Notes under the pieces: generated by a model
What the model saw: only the letters and a program-made list of their open reading frames with translations
Databases searched by the model: none
What the model was told of the DNA's origin: nothing
Origin: Phymorhynchus buccinoides
Taxonomy: Eukaryota > Mollusca > Gastropoda > Neogastropoda > Raphitomidae
Length of the DNA stretch: 64,000 nt
Reading direction: 5' to 3'
NCBI GenBank assembly: GCA_017654935.2
Contig: CM065682.1
Coordinates: 81,304,410-81,368,409 of the forward strand
Program-made: the position numbers and the translations under genes
In this document: positions 10,976 through 21,404 of the stretch, one piece after another
Numbering within the stretch: the stretch's first letter is position 1
Layout: each line of letters opens with the position of its first letter

Positions 10976-11545
10976 CATAATAATAATAATAATGATTATT
11001 TATATAGCGCCTATTCTCTGATTTAGGGCTCTAAGCGCTTTACATATTTAATACAAATACAACATAGAATATAATTATCTTATACAATCAGAACATGACG
11101 AACATACATAAATTTTACATGAGTAGAATATAGAAAAGTACATATATACAAATGAACAAAAAGGTACACAACTTACAGAAACACACGCACGCACGCGCGC
11201 GCGCGCGCACGCACACACACACACACGCGAGCACGCCATGTGACAGCCACTTTATCATTTCATGGAAACTGAGTACAAGGGGGTGGAGAGGAGCGGATTG
11301 GTGGGGGAAGAATTATGATCGTTGAAAAAAGTGCGTCTTCACAGCAGACTTGAAGGAAGAAGTTGAAGGTAAGTGTCTGATATTGATGGGAAGTGTATTC
11401 CAGACAGTTGGTCCCTGAAAGGAGAAAGAACGTTGACCGAAGGACTTTGTTCTGACAGAAGGAACTCGGAAGAGACGAGTGTCAGCAGAAGAACGAAGTT
11501 GACGGGATGGGGTGTAGATGGAAACAAGCGTGGATTCACAATCGT
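10976..11545 (-). pseudogene. L2-like LINE: RT C-terminus and 3' UTR
   Basis: The minus-strand frame at 11313-11545 reads RQLRSSADTRLFRVPSVRTK, GQRSFSFQGPTVWNTLP and SSFKSAVKTHFF, the standard C-terminal end of L2/Crack-type LINE RTs. The stop is followed by about 330 bp of 3' UTR with a (CA/CG)n tract at 11183-11226. It ends in AAGCGCTTAGAGCCC, GGCGCTATATAAATAAT and an (ATT)n tail at about 10978-10995. Everything upstream of the C-terminus is missing, which fits 5' truncation during target-primed reverse transcription. Confidence 0.85.
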
Positions 11546-12100
11546 TTGTGGCACGCGACAATCATTACATACACTGAGTCGCCTCCCCTTTCTTTCTCTT
11601 TTACAATATGTGCGACAATTTTTGACCGACCGACCGACTGACAAAGTGAGTTATAGGTTTGTGGCTTGTGCCACAAAGAAAAAAACACAGTAATACAAAA
11701 AAGGACAACACATAGCAAACTAGCTTTTCAACTCCCAAAATGCACACACACAGAGACACACACACACACACAAACGCGCAGGTGATTGTTGAGTGGAATG
11801 ATTCCCGATGAATTGTTGTTACTGGTGAACACTGCTCGCTTTCATAGTGTAACCGAGCGGACCTCTCCTCTGAAGTTCCTGCACAGCACACATAAAGACG
11901 GTCTCTGAGTTAGACAACAACAAAGAACTTTTTTTAACTGTCCCAAACAACCCTGCTTCCTTGGGACCAATTACGTCAATGCGAGGATTGATAAACCCTA
12001 CAATTCATAGTACATTCAATACATTGGTTTTAGTTTTACACAGGAATTGTGGCTGCTGGCCTGTAACACTATGACGGATGTATGCACTCGTCATTCCACC
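11546..12100. other. Unassigned stretch
   Basis: No gene seen. It holds a perfect 8-bp hairpin (TTTGTGGC/GCCACAAA) at 11658-11677 and a (CA)n tract at about 11743-11772. The weak minus-strand open frames are not recognisable. Confidence 0.5.
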
Positions 12101-12103
12101 CTA

Positions 12104-12503
12104 AGGCCGGGTTCACATTAGACGCGTAAGTTCCGTACGGAAAACCCTAAATAAGTGGAAGAAAGAAGGATTAGGCCGGGTTCACATTAGACGCGCAAGT
12201 TCCGTACGGAAAACCCTTAATACGTGGAAGAAAGAAGGATTAGGCCGGGTTCACATTAGACGCGCAATTTCTGTACGGAAAACCCTTAATAAATGGAAGA
12301 AAGAAGGATTAGGCCGGGTTCACATTAGACGCGTAAGTTCCGTACGGAAAACCCTAAATAAGTGGAAGAAAGAAGGATAAAAGTCTGCGTATATAAGGGA
12401 AATGCCGACATGTGCTCAAATCTTTTCCCTTCTTTGTTTCACTTATTCATGGATTGCGCACGGGTTTCCGCACGGAATATCCGTTTATGTGTGCACATGG
12501 CCT
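12104..12503. mobile_element. Foldback/MITE-like element with a four-fold amplified left end
   Basis: AGGCCGGGTTCACATTAGAC starts at 12104, 12173, 12242 and 12311, exactly 69 bp apart. Each unit holds TTCCGTACGGAA and AATAAGTGGAAGAAAGAAGG. The right end (about 12415-12503) is a diverged reverse complement: AGGCCATGTGCACACATAAA, TTCCGTGCGGAAACCC, AATAAGTGAAACAAAGAAGG. TAA flanks both termini, which would fit the 3-bp TWA duplication of PIF/Harbinger elements. No coding. Mirrored at 42868-43269. Confidence 0.75.
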
Positions 12504-12983
12504 AAAGGAATCCCCTTTTGAAAACCTGTGCACATGTATTCGTTTATCATAAAACAACACAAGTCATGCTAATCTTTAGTCAGTGCCCATCTTTCCAGAA
12601 ATCGATTCTTTATTAGCTACCACCTTTCAAGATCAAACTGAGCTTGGCAGTTACTGAGTTAGGGGGCCATTAACACATTATATTCCTCATTTCACACTTT
12701 CCTGAATAAACACTATCAAGTCTCAAGAGGCAAAGCCTTCAAGGCTCACTCGTTTTGCGTTTTTGGAGATAGATCTATATGTCAAAGTGTGTACTTTAAC
12801 ATTAACTCCATACCTACAATAGTAGTAGTAGTAGTAATTAGGGCTAGAAGTGGGCCTCGCGGCCCTTTTACGCCCTTTCTCGTTTGTGACTTTGATCTGT
12901 TTCAAAGTGGCATGCTTTCAGTCTACAGCTAAAACTATAAAAAAATAAAATAAAATAATGAATAGACTTTTTCTCTCCTTTTT
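12504..12983. other. AT-rich stretch with no recognised feature
   Basis: Contains a short (AGT)n run near 12820-12836 and nothing else that I can name. Mirrored at about 42384-42867. Confidence 0.5.
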
Positions 12984-13595
12984 TTGTTTATTCATCAAAA
13001 GTATTATAAAAATTTGACATCATTGTCTTTGTCCAGAAGATTTTTGAATATATTTATGTTAGGTGCAGTTAATGTTAGTTGACAAGTTATTCCAGTATTG
13101 GACAACTCGGTTAGAAAAGAAAAACTTGCGGATAATAGTAACTGATCGCCTTAAAAATAACTTCTCTGTACTATTCCGTGTCATGTTTGTGATACTTTTA
13201 ACAAAAAGGTTGTTAAAGTCTATGTCATCAATATTATTCATTATTTTATATACTTGTATCAGGTCTCCCCTGACTCTTCTTCCCTTCAGAGAAGGTCATC
13301 CCAGGAATTTTAGTCTTTCACTATAAATCTTGTTCTTACATGCTTTGATCAATGTTGTTGCTCTTCTTTGCACTTTCTCTATAGCTATTGATTGCCTTTA
13401 AAGATTGGGCACCAAACTGAGTTGGCATATTCCAAGAGTGGTCTTACCATAGCTTTATAAAGTTTAACAAATACATCTTTATTTAGGAACTCAAATGATC
13501 CTTTAATAAGCCCCAACACTTGATTTGCTTTATTAACAATTTTTGTAACATGTCAAAAAGTAAGGATGGGTCAAATATTACACCCAAATGTACAC
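12984..13595 (-). pseudogene. LINE A, 3' half: RT C-terminal region
   Basis: On the minus strand it reads, from 13590 down: a LTF.HVTKIVNKANQVLGLIK block with an internal stop, then VFVKLYKAMVRPLLEYANS, VQRRATTLI, RVRGDLIQVYKIMNNI and FFFSNRVVQYWNNLSTN, ending at a stop at 12984. This is the thumb and C-terminus of CR1/jockey-type RTs. In this arm a short deletion and frameshifts break the part that stays open in the right arm (42126-42383). It begins where the RT at 18430-19090 (minus) breaks off, so both are read as halves of one element split by LINE B. Confidence 0.8.
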
Positions 13596-13840
13596 ACTGT
13601 ACATAATGTAAATAATCCTGTTTGTCATGAAAGTAGTTCTAGCTCATTTTCTCATTCTTCTTGTGCTTTTGAAGATTGTTGCAAAGTTATGTACAGTAAT
13701 GTTGATAGCCTGTTAAATAAAAAAGATGAATTACTTGTAAGATTATCGGAGGTAAAGCCAAATATAATCTGTTTGACAGAAATTCTTCCTAAAAACCAAG
13801 TCTATTCCATGTGCCGTTCAGAATATGAACTTCCTAATTA

Positions 13841-14595
13841 CAGTGAAACCCATTTAGTACGAGTACGGTTTAAGCGAGAGCCCGTGTTTAACGAGTGGTT
13901 TCAAAATCCCCGACCACAAGCCTTCTTTTTCCTTGTTAAATAATTCTGCATACAACGAGCTCGCTACAACGAGCAACTTGCATATAACGTACAATTTATT
14001 GACTCCCAAAGTCAAGCTTTTATGCAAAAACTACGCGGTTAGAACGAGAACGCACTTACAACCACACCGCCATCCCAAAGTCAAGCTTTCTTGCACAACT
14101 ACCTGGCTAGAACGAGAACACGCTGACAACAACATCGCCATCTTGACTGACCCCTCGATATGTAAGCGGCATTCTGATTGGCCGATATAACAACTTGGGT
14201 GTCTGCAGCGCAAGCAGACGACACTGGACTCACTCTTTGCGCACTGATCTTGTGACTTCCGGGAAATTTTAACTTTCTCTTAAAGCGCGTGTGTGGATTT
14301 TATGTTTTTGATGTTATCGTGTGTTAATAAACTGTTTTAAAGTGTTTGTAATCGGCATTAAAAACCCTATGGATACAGGATACTGGGCTTACAACCATGC
14401 TTTGTTGGGTAAGTGTGTTGTTTCCGTTTTTCTGTCTTTTTCACACTTTACCAACACGCACATCACAGTAGATGTGAGGACCGATTGATAGGTTCGTCAG
14501 GGTTGCCAAAATCGATAAAATGGTTTGAACGAGCAATGCTTACAACGAGTAAATTGGCCCTCTCCCCTGGAATTCGTACTAAACGGGTTTCACTG
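13841..14595. mobile_element. Non-autonomous Tigger/pogo-like DNA transposon
   Basis: Begins CAGTGAAACCCATTTAGTAC and ends as the inverted form (GTACTAAACGGGTTTCACTG). A TA dinucleotide flanks both sides (13839-13840 and 14596-14597). CAGTGAAACC termini with a TA duplication are typical of the pogo/Tigger branch of Tc1/mariner. It is 755 bp and has no transposase frame. Inside is a diverged tandem pair starting CCCAAAGTCAAGCTTT (about 14006 and 14073). It sits in the endonuclease of LINE B and is therefore younger than it. Mirrored at 40772-41526. Confidence 0.88.
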
Positions 14596-14750
14596 TATAT
14601 GTTCCTAAACAGAGAACCTAGGAGAGGTATAATTTTATATTTTGATAAAAAATTAAACGTGAGAGAGTGTGAAGAGTTAAACAACTCACCCTTTAATGAA
14701 TGTCTGTGGTGTACTTTCAAAGGTGTGAATGGCGAGTCTGTACTTATCGG

Positions 14751-15916
14751 ATGTGTGTACCGTAGCCCTAATTCATCTGTGGATAATACTAAGAGGTTAT
14801 TGGATGTGTGTACCGTAGCCCTAATTCATCTGTGGATAATACTAAGAGGTTATTGGATGTGTGTACCGTAGCCCTAATTCATCTGTGGATAATACTAAGA
14901 GGCTGTTGGATGTGTGTACCGTAGCCCTAATTCATCTGTGGATAATACTAAGAGGTTGTTGGATGTGTGTACCGTAGCCCTAATTCATCTGTGGATAATA
15001 CTAAGAGGTTGTTGGATGTGTGTACCGTAGCCCTAATTCATCTGTGGATAATACTAAGAGGTTGTCGGATGTGTGTACCGTAGCCCTAATTCATCTGTGG
15101 ATAATACTAAGAGGTTATTGGATGTGTGTACCGTAGCCCTAATTCATCTGTGGATAATACTAAGAGGTTGTTGGATGTGTGTACCGTAGCCCTAATTCAT
15201 CTGTGGATAATACTAAGAGGTTGTCGGATGTGTGTACCGTAGCCCTAATTCATCTGTGGATAATACTAAGAGGTTGTTGGATGTGTGTACCGTAGCCCTA
15301 ATTCATCTGTGGATAATACTAAGAGGTTGTTGGATGTGTGTACCGTAGCCCTAATTCATCTGTGGATAATACTAAGAGGTTGTTGGATGTGTGTACCGTA
15401 GCCCTAATTCATCTGTGGATAATACTAAGAGGTTGTTGGATGTGTGTACCGTAGCCCTAATTCATCTGTGGATAATACTAAGAGGTTATTGGATGTGTGT
15501 ACCGTAGCCCTAATTCATCTGTGGATAATACTAAGAGGTTGTTGGATGTGTGTACCGTAGCCCTAATTCATCTGTGGATAATACTAAGAGGTTGTTGGAT
15601 GTGTGTACCGTAGCCCTAATTCATCTGTGGATAATACTAAGAGGTTGTTGGATGTGTGTACCGTAGCCCTAATTCATCTGTGGATAATACTAAGAGGCTG
15701 TTGGATGTGTGTACCGTAGCCCTAATTCATCTGTGGATAATACTAAGAGGTTGTTGGATGTGTGTACCGTAGCCCTAATTCATCTGTGGATAATACTAAG
15801 AGGTTGTTGGATGTGTGTACCGTAGCCCTAATTCATCTGTGGATAATACTAAGAGGTTGTTGGATGTGTGTACCGTAGCCCTAATTCATCTGTGGATAAT
15901 ACTAAGAGGTTATTGG
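14751..15916 (+). repeat. 53-bp minisatellite, 22 units, grown from LINE endonuclease coding sequence
   Basis: ATGTGTGTACCGTAGCCC recurs every 53 bp from 14751; the truncated word at 15917 starts exactly 22 x 53 later. The founding unit encodes the conserved endonuclease segment CVYRSPNSSVDNTKRLL. Because 53 is not divisible by 3, each unit shifts frame, and translation ends in the third unit (about 14871). Units are nearly identical, with variants mainly at the TTATT/TTGTT/TTGTC/CTGTT junction. The unit order is the same in the right arm (39450-40616). Confidence 0.97.
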
Positions 15917-18429
15917 ATGTGTTAGAATTAGATTCTTAATCTAAGTTTGATAAAGTCTGTATCCTTGTAGATTTTAATTTCCCCAATGCCAATTGGAGTG
16001 AGGTTTATAGTAATGTTAACAATATAACTCATGAATTTGTGGATGCTTTTTAAACACAGAAAGAGAAACAGACGACAAGACACAGAGTAAACCAAAGACC
16101 AACAATGGATGATCTAATATTTGTTAACGAGGATGACCTTATTTCAGACATTACTCACCTGGTCCCATTTGGTAAGAGTGATCATGATATATTAGTGTTC
16201 GATCTGTATGTGCCTAGAGTAAAATCAATACAGGAAGTAAACTATAAGTTTGATTTAAACAAGGGTAATTATGTAGAAATGAGAGAGAACATTGGTAACT
16301 TTGATTGCTCAGTACTGGAAAATGTGAGTGTAGATGATAGTTGGAATGTTATCAGTGATCTGGTAAAGAACATGGACATGCACATACCTAAGATGTCTTG
16401 CACAACAGACAAATCATCAACACCATCCTGGATAAACAAAAAGGTCTTGAAAATTGTTAAGAAAAAGCAAAAACAATATTTTTTTTTCTTTAAACCAAGG
16501 AAGGCCAAGCTGAACAGAAAAAGAAGAGGGAATGGCCAGCTTATAGAAAATACAGAAAAATGATAAATAAATGCAATAAGTTGATTAAAAAATCAAGAAA
16601 AGCTTTTGAACAGAATGTTGCTGATAATAGTAAGACAAATCCTAAAGCATTTTGGAGATATGTAAATGAAAGATGTAACACTAAGTAGTAAGACAGGTGT
16701 AAGTGCACTAAAAAAAAAAAAAAAATGGCGAATATGTTGTTGCTGATGAGGACAAAGCTGAAATTCTTAACAAATGTTTTGCCAGTGTATTTACCAATGA
16801 GGATGTAACTGTACCGAATTTAGCAAATGGTGTAAACTCAGATGGGGTATCTGTTGCTGAGGTTAGAGTAACTCCTTTGGCTGTACATAAAAAGTTAAAA
16901 GAATTAGATGCTTCAAAGGCACAAGGCCCAGATGGGATACCATCTAGAGTATTAAAAGAATTGGCTAATGAATTATTTTTACCTCTTACCATACTATTCA
17001 ATAAATCACTAGAATCAGGTCAGATTCCTTCAGAGTGGAAACAAGCAAATGTCACAGCTATTTTTAAAAAGGGATCAAGGTCTGATGCAGGCAATTATAG
17101 ACCTGTTAGCTTAACGAGTATCACTTGCAAAATCTTAGAGTCTTTTATTAGAGATGCCATCACTAACCATATGAACGATAATAACCTGTATGTTGATTGT
17201 CAGCATGGTTTTAGAAGTAAAAGATCATGTACATCACAGCTTTTGGAAGTTATGGAGGAAAGAACAGAATTACTAGATAATAATGATTGTGTTGATATTA
17301 TATACCTAGACTTTAGGAAAGCTTTTGATAGCGTACCACATGAAAGACTTTAGATGAAATTAAGATCTTATGGAATAGTTGGTAATCTATATGTATGGAT
17401 AAAAATTTGATTAAAGACTTTTTATCTGGACGAACTCAGAAAGTTAGAGTTGAAAATAAGTATTCAGCCGAGGCAAAGGTTCTTAGTGGAATCTTAATGA
17501 CCTACCCGATACATCCGTCATGCAAAAAGTTTGCTGATGACACCAAAGTTTATAATAAATCATGTAACAGTAACTTACTACAAAAAGACTTCAATAATTT
17601 GCAAGAATGGACAGAAAAATGGAATCTTTATTTTAACACAGGTAAATGCAAGGTTATGCATGTGGGTAAAAGAAATCCAAGTGTTGATTATACTATGATG
17701 AATGACAATGTGGCGTGTCCAGTAACAAAATGTGAAAATGAAAGAGACATAGGGGTAACTTTCGATAAGGATTTCTCATTTGACAAACATATTCAGAACT
17801 GTATTAATACTGCTAAGATGATTGGCTTAATTAAAAGAACCTTTGTAAATATTGATAAGGATATATTTATCAAATTATACAAGGCATTAATAAGACCCCA
17901 CTTAGAATATGGAAACATCATACGGTTCCCAAAGTATAAATACCAGTCATCAGCAATTGAAAAAGTGCAACGCAGAGCAACAAAACTTGTCAACGGATGT
18001 ACAAATATGGATTATTATAGTAGACTTATTAAATACCTAAAGGAAGAAAAATTAGGGGGGGATCTCATTGAGGCCTATAAAATATTCAATGGTCTAGTTG
18101 ACTTGTCTTTGAAGAAATTCTTTGATTCTCCCAATATAATCTAACAAGGAATGCATATGGTAAAGTTTTTATTAAAAGGTTCAATACTAACATAAGAAAA
18201 CATTGTTTCAGCATCCGTGTTGCTAACTTGTGGAATGAGTTACCTATTAATCTTCTAAAATGTGCACCTGATACTAACACATTCAAAAATCGCTTGGATG
18301 ATTCTCCAAAATATTTAAATATGTTTAGAAGCTTTGATAATTGATATTAATTAGGAAAATTGACCGTAATGCGCCTGGACCACATTTTCATTGTAATACT
18401 TTATGCATACGATGGGTCTAGACACAAAG

Positions 18430-19090
18430 TATAACAGCTTATTTTTCCCTACCACTACTACTACAAAATCTTTTTCCTCATTGCATACTTCAATTTTGTT
18501 TGTGTCATTTATTGTCATGAAATACTCATACTTGGGATTCTTTTTTCCTATGTGCATTATTTTGCATTTCTGGATGTCAAAATACAAATTCCATGTCTCT
18601 GACCATTTATGTAATGCATATAAATATGCTTGTAATGTGTCTCTATTGCTTGAAGTATTGTATACTTTAGTATGATCTGCAAATACTTTACATGTGCTAT
18701 TTACCTCTTCTGGCAGATCATTAATGAATATCAAAAATAATGTTGGACCCAATATACTACCCTGGGGCATTCCACTAACCACCTTTGCTTCTCCTGAATA
18801 AGATGTGCCTACACGTACTATTTGTGTTCTGTCTAATAAAAAGCTTTTAATCCATTTTAACAACTTTCCCCCAATCCCATAGGCTGCTAATTTAATCAAT
18901 AATCTTTGATGAGGAACCGAATCAAAGGCCTTTCTGAAGTCTAGGTAGATAACATCTATACTTTCTCCTTTGTCAACTAAGCTTGTAAAATCATCCATAA
19001 CTTGCAGTAGCTGAGTGACGCAAGACCTTTTACTTCTAAGCCCATGTTGGGGGGGTGGGGTGTCCTGTTCCGGTGAACGAAGAGGTGCAT
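18430..19090 (-). pseudogene. LINE A, 5' half: RT palm
   Basis: Minus-strand frame with HGLRSKRSCVTQLLQVMDD, DVIYLDFRKAFDSVPHQRLL (motif A), YGIGGKLLKWI, SGMPQGSILGPTLFLIFIND (motif B; SGI in the right arm) and VFADHTKVY, where the catalytic FADD reads FADH, so one metal-binding Asp is lost in both arms. Then WNLYFDIQKCKIMHIGKK and CNEEKD, where the homology stops near 18465. The expected continuation (LGV and thumb) is found at 12984-13595. The start is truncated at about 19090. Non-functional. Confidence 0.85.
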
Positions 19091-19650
19091 TTTTCAAGCT
19101 CTTCCAAGCTCTTCAACAATAATCCTTTTCCCCCATATTTCCTTGTCCCTTCCCACTTTCCCATGGCCTAATCACTCAATTCCATCACAAGTAGCATAGA
19201 ACGGAGCAGAAAGGACTATTTTCATTGTTATTTTGTGAATTTATACCATCTCCATAAGAGGACTGTGAGTACTTTCATTTTGACAACAAATATGGCCGCC
19301 TGAGTACTTCCATCATAGACACCGGCTGCTTTGAGTTTTGACTGAGAAGAACAGTGTGCTCTCTCCTTTAGTAGGTAGGTCACCTATCATTGTGACTTGA
19401 AAAGAACTTGTGGTAGTTATTTGTTGCTGGATTGGTCACTCCTAGCATCATTGTGACCGGACTTCTACTAGTTGTTATCGTGTGTAGAGGCATTTCTTTC
19501 TTCGCTTTGTGAGCTTATCTCCCTTCGCCCATGTCGAGCTAGGTGTGTGTTGTTGTTTTTCTGACTGTTTACACCAAACACTATGAGCACTAAATTTTTC
19601 TTTCTTGTGTTCTACACCCAGTGCATGGCTAAAGATGGTGTTCCCGTGGC
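19091..19650. other. Upstream region of the PHD ORF, possible LINE 5' UTR
   Basis: No coding seen. It ends directly in the PHD-finger ORF and could be the 5' untranslated region of the retroelement that ORF came from. A short tandem CAAGCTCTTC occurs at about 19098-19115. Mirrored at about 35713-36265. Confidence 0.35.
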
Positions 19651-20178
19651 ATGTCTTCCCCACCTAGTACAATGTACTGCAGAGTGGTAACAGTAGCGCT
19701 TGCAGCAACGCTGTTATTAGTAACAGCGTGTGAACCCAGTCACTACTTTCATTACAAAGACACTCGTATTTCTGACAACTCCAAAATGTCAACAAATTCT
19801 CACTCGCCTTCTGATGGGAATAGAAGCCAACAGGCCTCAGAAAACTCGTTTATTTCAAAATACCCCTGCGGCACATGTGACAGGACAGTAACATGGGACC
19901 AACGAGGAGTAGCCTGCGAAGGATGTGGGCAATGGTTCCACGCCTCGTGTCAGAGCATGTTGTCCGCCTCCTACGATAAACTATGTGACTCAACCAACAA
20001 AGACATCATATGGAAATGTATCATTTGTGATGGCGCTAACTACAGCACAGCCACATTCCATCTCTTTGGCATTGACCAATCAAGCCACCTTCAAAATCAG
20101 TCTGACTCGAGTTCACTCCACTCCACACCTCCATCCCTACCAGAGCTACCCGGTAAAACAAGCAACAGGGAGGAATGA
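19651..20178 (+). CDS. PHD-finger protein, probable retroelement ORF1 fragment
   Basis: A 175-codon intact frame, predicted identical in both arms. Residues about 67-125 form a PHD-like zinc finger: YPCGTC, ACEGC, WFHASC and WKCIIC supply a C4-H-C3 pattern (CxxC, CxxC, HxxC, CxxC). PHD fingers read chromatin in host proteins. Very similar ones sit at the N-terminus of ORF1-type proteins of invertebrate LINEs, which is the likelier origin here given the LINE-filled context. Residues 8-26 (MYCRVVTVALAATLLLVTAC) are hydrophobic like a signal peptide, but a later Met (MSTNSH, about residue 46) may be the real start. The C-terminus is Ser/Pro-rich and ends before any esterase or coiled-coil domain, so it may be truncated. 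Confidence 0.6.
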   Translation: MSSPPSTMYCRVVTVALAATLLLVTACEPSHYFHYKDTRISDNSKMSTNSHSPSDGNRSQQASENSFISKYPCGTCDRTVTWDQRGVACEGCGQWFHASCQSMLSASYDKLCDSTNKDIIWKCIICDGANYSTATFHLFGIDQSSHLQNQSDSSSLHSTPPSLPELPGKTSNREE

Positions 20179-20560
20179 ATGAGCCCAAAAGCAGTGTCTG
20201 TCTGTGTGTGTGTGTGTGTGTGTAATGTTAAGTATATGTTAACCATAACATCTGTTGCGGAAAAAAAATAAAGAGAACAATATATGGGGAGCAAAATGGT
20301 CTAACCGAGTTGGATATACGCTGAACACTTTACAAATTGGGTGCAGCAGGCTTACCCCCTACACACACATACATGTGAACAATCTATTAATTAAGAGGTC
20401 TTTTAAAGGCTCAATACAAAAAACAGAAAGAGACAGCTTTGCGTCAGTGTGAGGTGTTCATTTTTGTTCACACACACAAGCAATTTGATGTGGAAAGGAT
20501 AAAAGATGTGAAAAAAACCATGCTTTTTGGCTCACTCCTGCTAACGAAGTGACTTTATCT
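20179..20560. other. Unassigned stretch with a short (GT)n
   Basis: (GT)n at about 20201-20222; otherwise no recognisable feature. Mirrored at about 34800-35184. Confidence 0.5.
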
Positions 20561-20562
20561 CT

Positions 20563-20666
20563 ATTGTGTGTGTGTCACTGTGTGTGTGTGTCACTGTGTC
20601 ACTGTGTGTGTGCGTGTGGGCGCGTGTCACTGTGTGGGTGTGGGTGTGGGTGTCACTGTGTGTGTA

Positions 20667-20726
<60 letters not shown>

Positions 20727-20728
20727 TG
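20563..20728 (+). repeat. (GT)n microsatellite with GTCACT interruptions
   Basis: GTGTGTGT blocks are separated by TCACTG and by GGGTGT words. The Cys/Val-rich frames it produces are not proteins. Mirrored as (CA)n at about 34637-34797, with a different repeat count. Confidence 0.95.
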
Positions 20729-20804
20729 TCTCCAAACTTTAACATTGGCTGAAACTGTATACTGACAACAAGCGGCAGCGGGCAGAACCCTCGGGAGCCC
20801 ACAT

Positions 20805-21000
20805 GATGGTCGGTCCTTTGGGAGGTAATTGAGGCAGGCCTAGATACCGATACCTGAATGACACAAACACAACGTTGTCGTTAACAAACAATACGATAAT
20901 GTACTATGATATGGTCGGTCCTGTGGGAGGTGTTTGAGGCAGGTCTAGGTACCGATACCTGAATGACACAAACACAACATTAACACACAAACACACGCGG
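20805..21000 (+). repeat. Diverged units of the 90/105-bp satellite family
   Basis: Two units with TGGTCGGTCC(T)nTGGGAGGT, GAGGCAGGCCTAG, ACCGATACCTGAATGACACA and AACAAACAATACGATAATGT. They are intermediate between the 90-bp units downstream (ACAGGTCTAGATGCCGATG) and the 105-bp units (ATGCTCGGTCCTTGGATGATG), so all three belong to one family. Confidence 0.8.
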
Positions 21001-21004
21001 ATGG

Positions 21005-21404
21005 AAGGGGCACAGCACTTGGAAAAGAAATATAGCAGGCTATAATTTGAAAAGAGTAGTTTTGAGAGAAGACTTAAATGAAGAAAGGGAGTTGGCAGAA
21101 CGGAGAGGTAAAGGGAGTCTATTCCAAGAGAAGGGGGCCTGGAAAGAGGGAGCATTCGCCAAGGGTCTTGGTGCGGTAACGAGGGATCTGGAGGAGAGAA
21201 GTGTCAGAAGAGGAGCGCAACAGTCGTAAGAGGTGCGTAAAGGTTCAGACGATCAGAGAGATAAGAAGGAGCCAGACCATTCAGGGATTTGTAACAGAGC
21301 AGAGAGAGATTGTATTCAATATGCCTTCCAACAGGAAGCCAGTGAAGAGATTCAAGCATTGGAGTAGAGTGAGAGAATTTGGAACACCTCAACTTTGTTA
21401 ACAA
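21005..21404 (-). pseudogene. L2-like LINE RT C-terminal fragment in the satellite
   Basis: Minus strand, from 21404: LHWLPVGRHIEYNLSLLCYK then SLNGLAPSYLSDRLNLYAP, the usual L2-type RT thumb. A frameshift near 21200 leads to RAPSLGIDSLPLS-type sequence and a SSFKSSIKT-like end near 21055. Both ends are truncated. It separates two blocks of the same satellite, so it probably inserted into it. Mirrored at about 33961-34360. Confidence 0.8.

Larger units (their letters stand above)
13600..18345 (+). pseudogene. LINE B: endonuclease and RT, nested and degenerate
   Basis: CR1/jockey-type ORF2. Order: endonuclease start (MYSNVDSLLNKKDELLVRLS, about 13689), interrupted at 13841-14595 by a Tigger-like element; endonuclease resumes (RGIILYFDKKLNV, GCVYRSPNSS); a 22 x 53-bp minisatellite; DFNFPNANW and, past an in-frame TAA at 16051, TMDDLIFVNE and GKSDHDIL; linker; RT with KAQGPDGIPSRVLKEL, NYRPVSLTS, CQHGFRSKRS and IIYLDFRKAFDSVPH (motif A Asp present). 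The motif B stretch (PQGSVLGP) is deleted after VLSGI near 17490 and the frame shifts. FADDTKVY follows (17530), then VQRRATKLVNG and a C-terminus that is frameshifted at 18135 in this arm. Cannot encode an active enzyme. Confidence 0.88.

Noticed and set aside
11373..11693. Plus-strand ORF of 106 codons over the L2-like LINE end
   Set aside because: It is antisense to the recognisable RT C-terminus (RQLRSSADTRLF) and is a shadow frame.
12723..12905. Short ORF with a poly-Tyr run
   Set aside because: Comes from a short AGT/ACT triplet repeat; no domain and no codon signal.
13566..13943. Separate small gene at 13566-13943
   Set aside because: Its conserved part (YSNVDSLLNKKDEL) is the start of the LINE B endonuclease, and its C-terminus is translation of the inserted Tigger-like element.
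14751..15916. Possible CRISPR-like array or leucine-rich protein repeat
   Set aside because: It is a plain 53-bp head-to-tail minisatellite derived from LINE coding DNA. There are no spacers and the frame shifts with each unit.
20563..20728. Cys-rich short frames (CVCVCV) resembling secreted Cys-rich peptides such as conotoxins
   Set aside because: They are translations of (GT)n. There is no signal peptide or toxin cysteine framework, and the same pattern appears at every GT tract.
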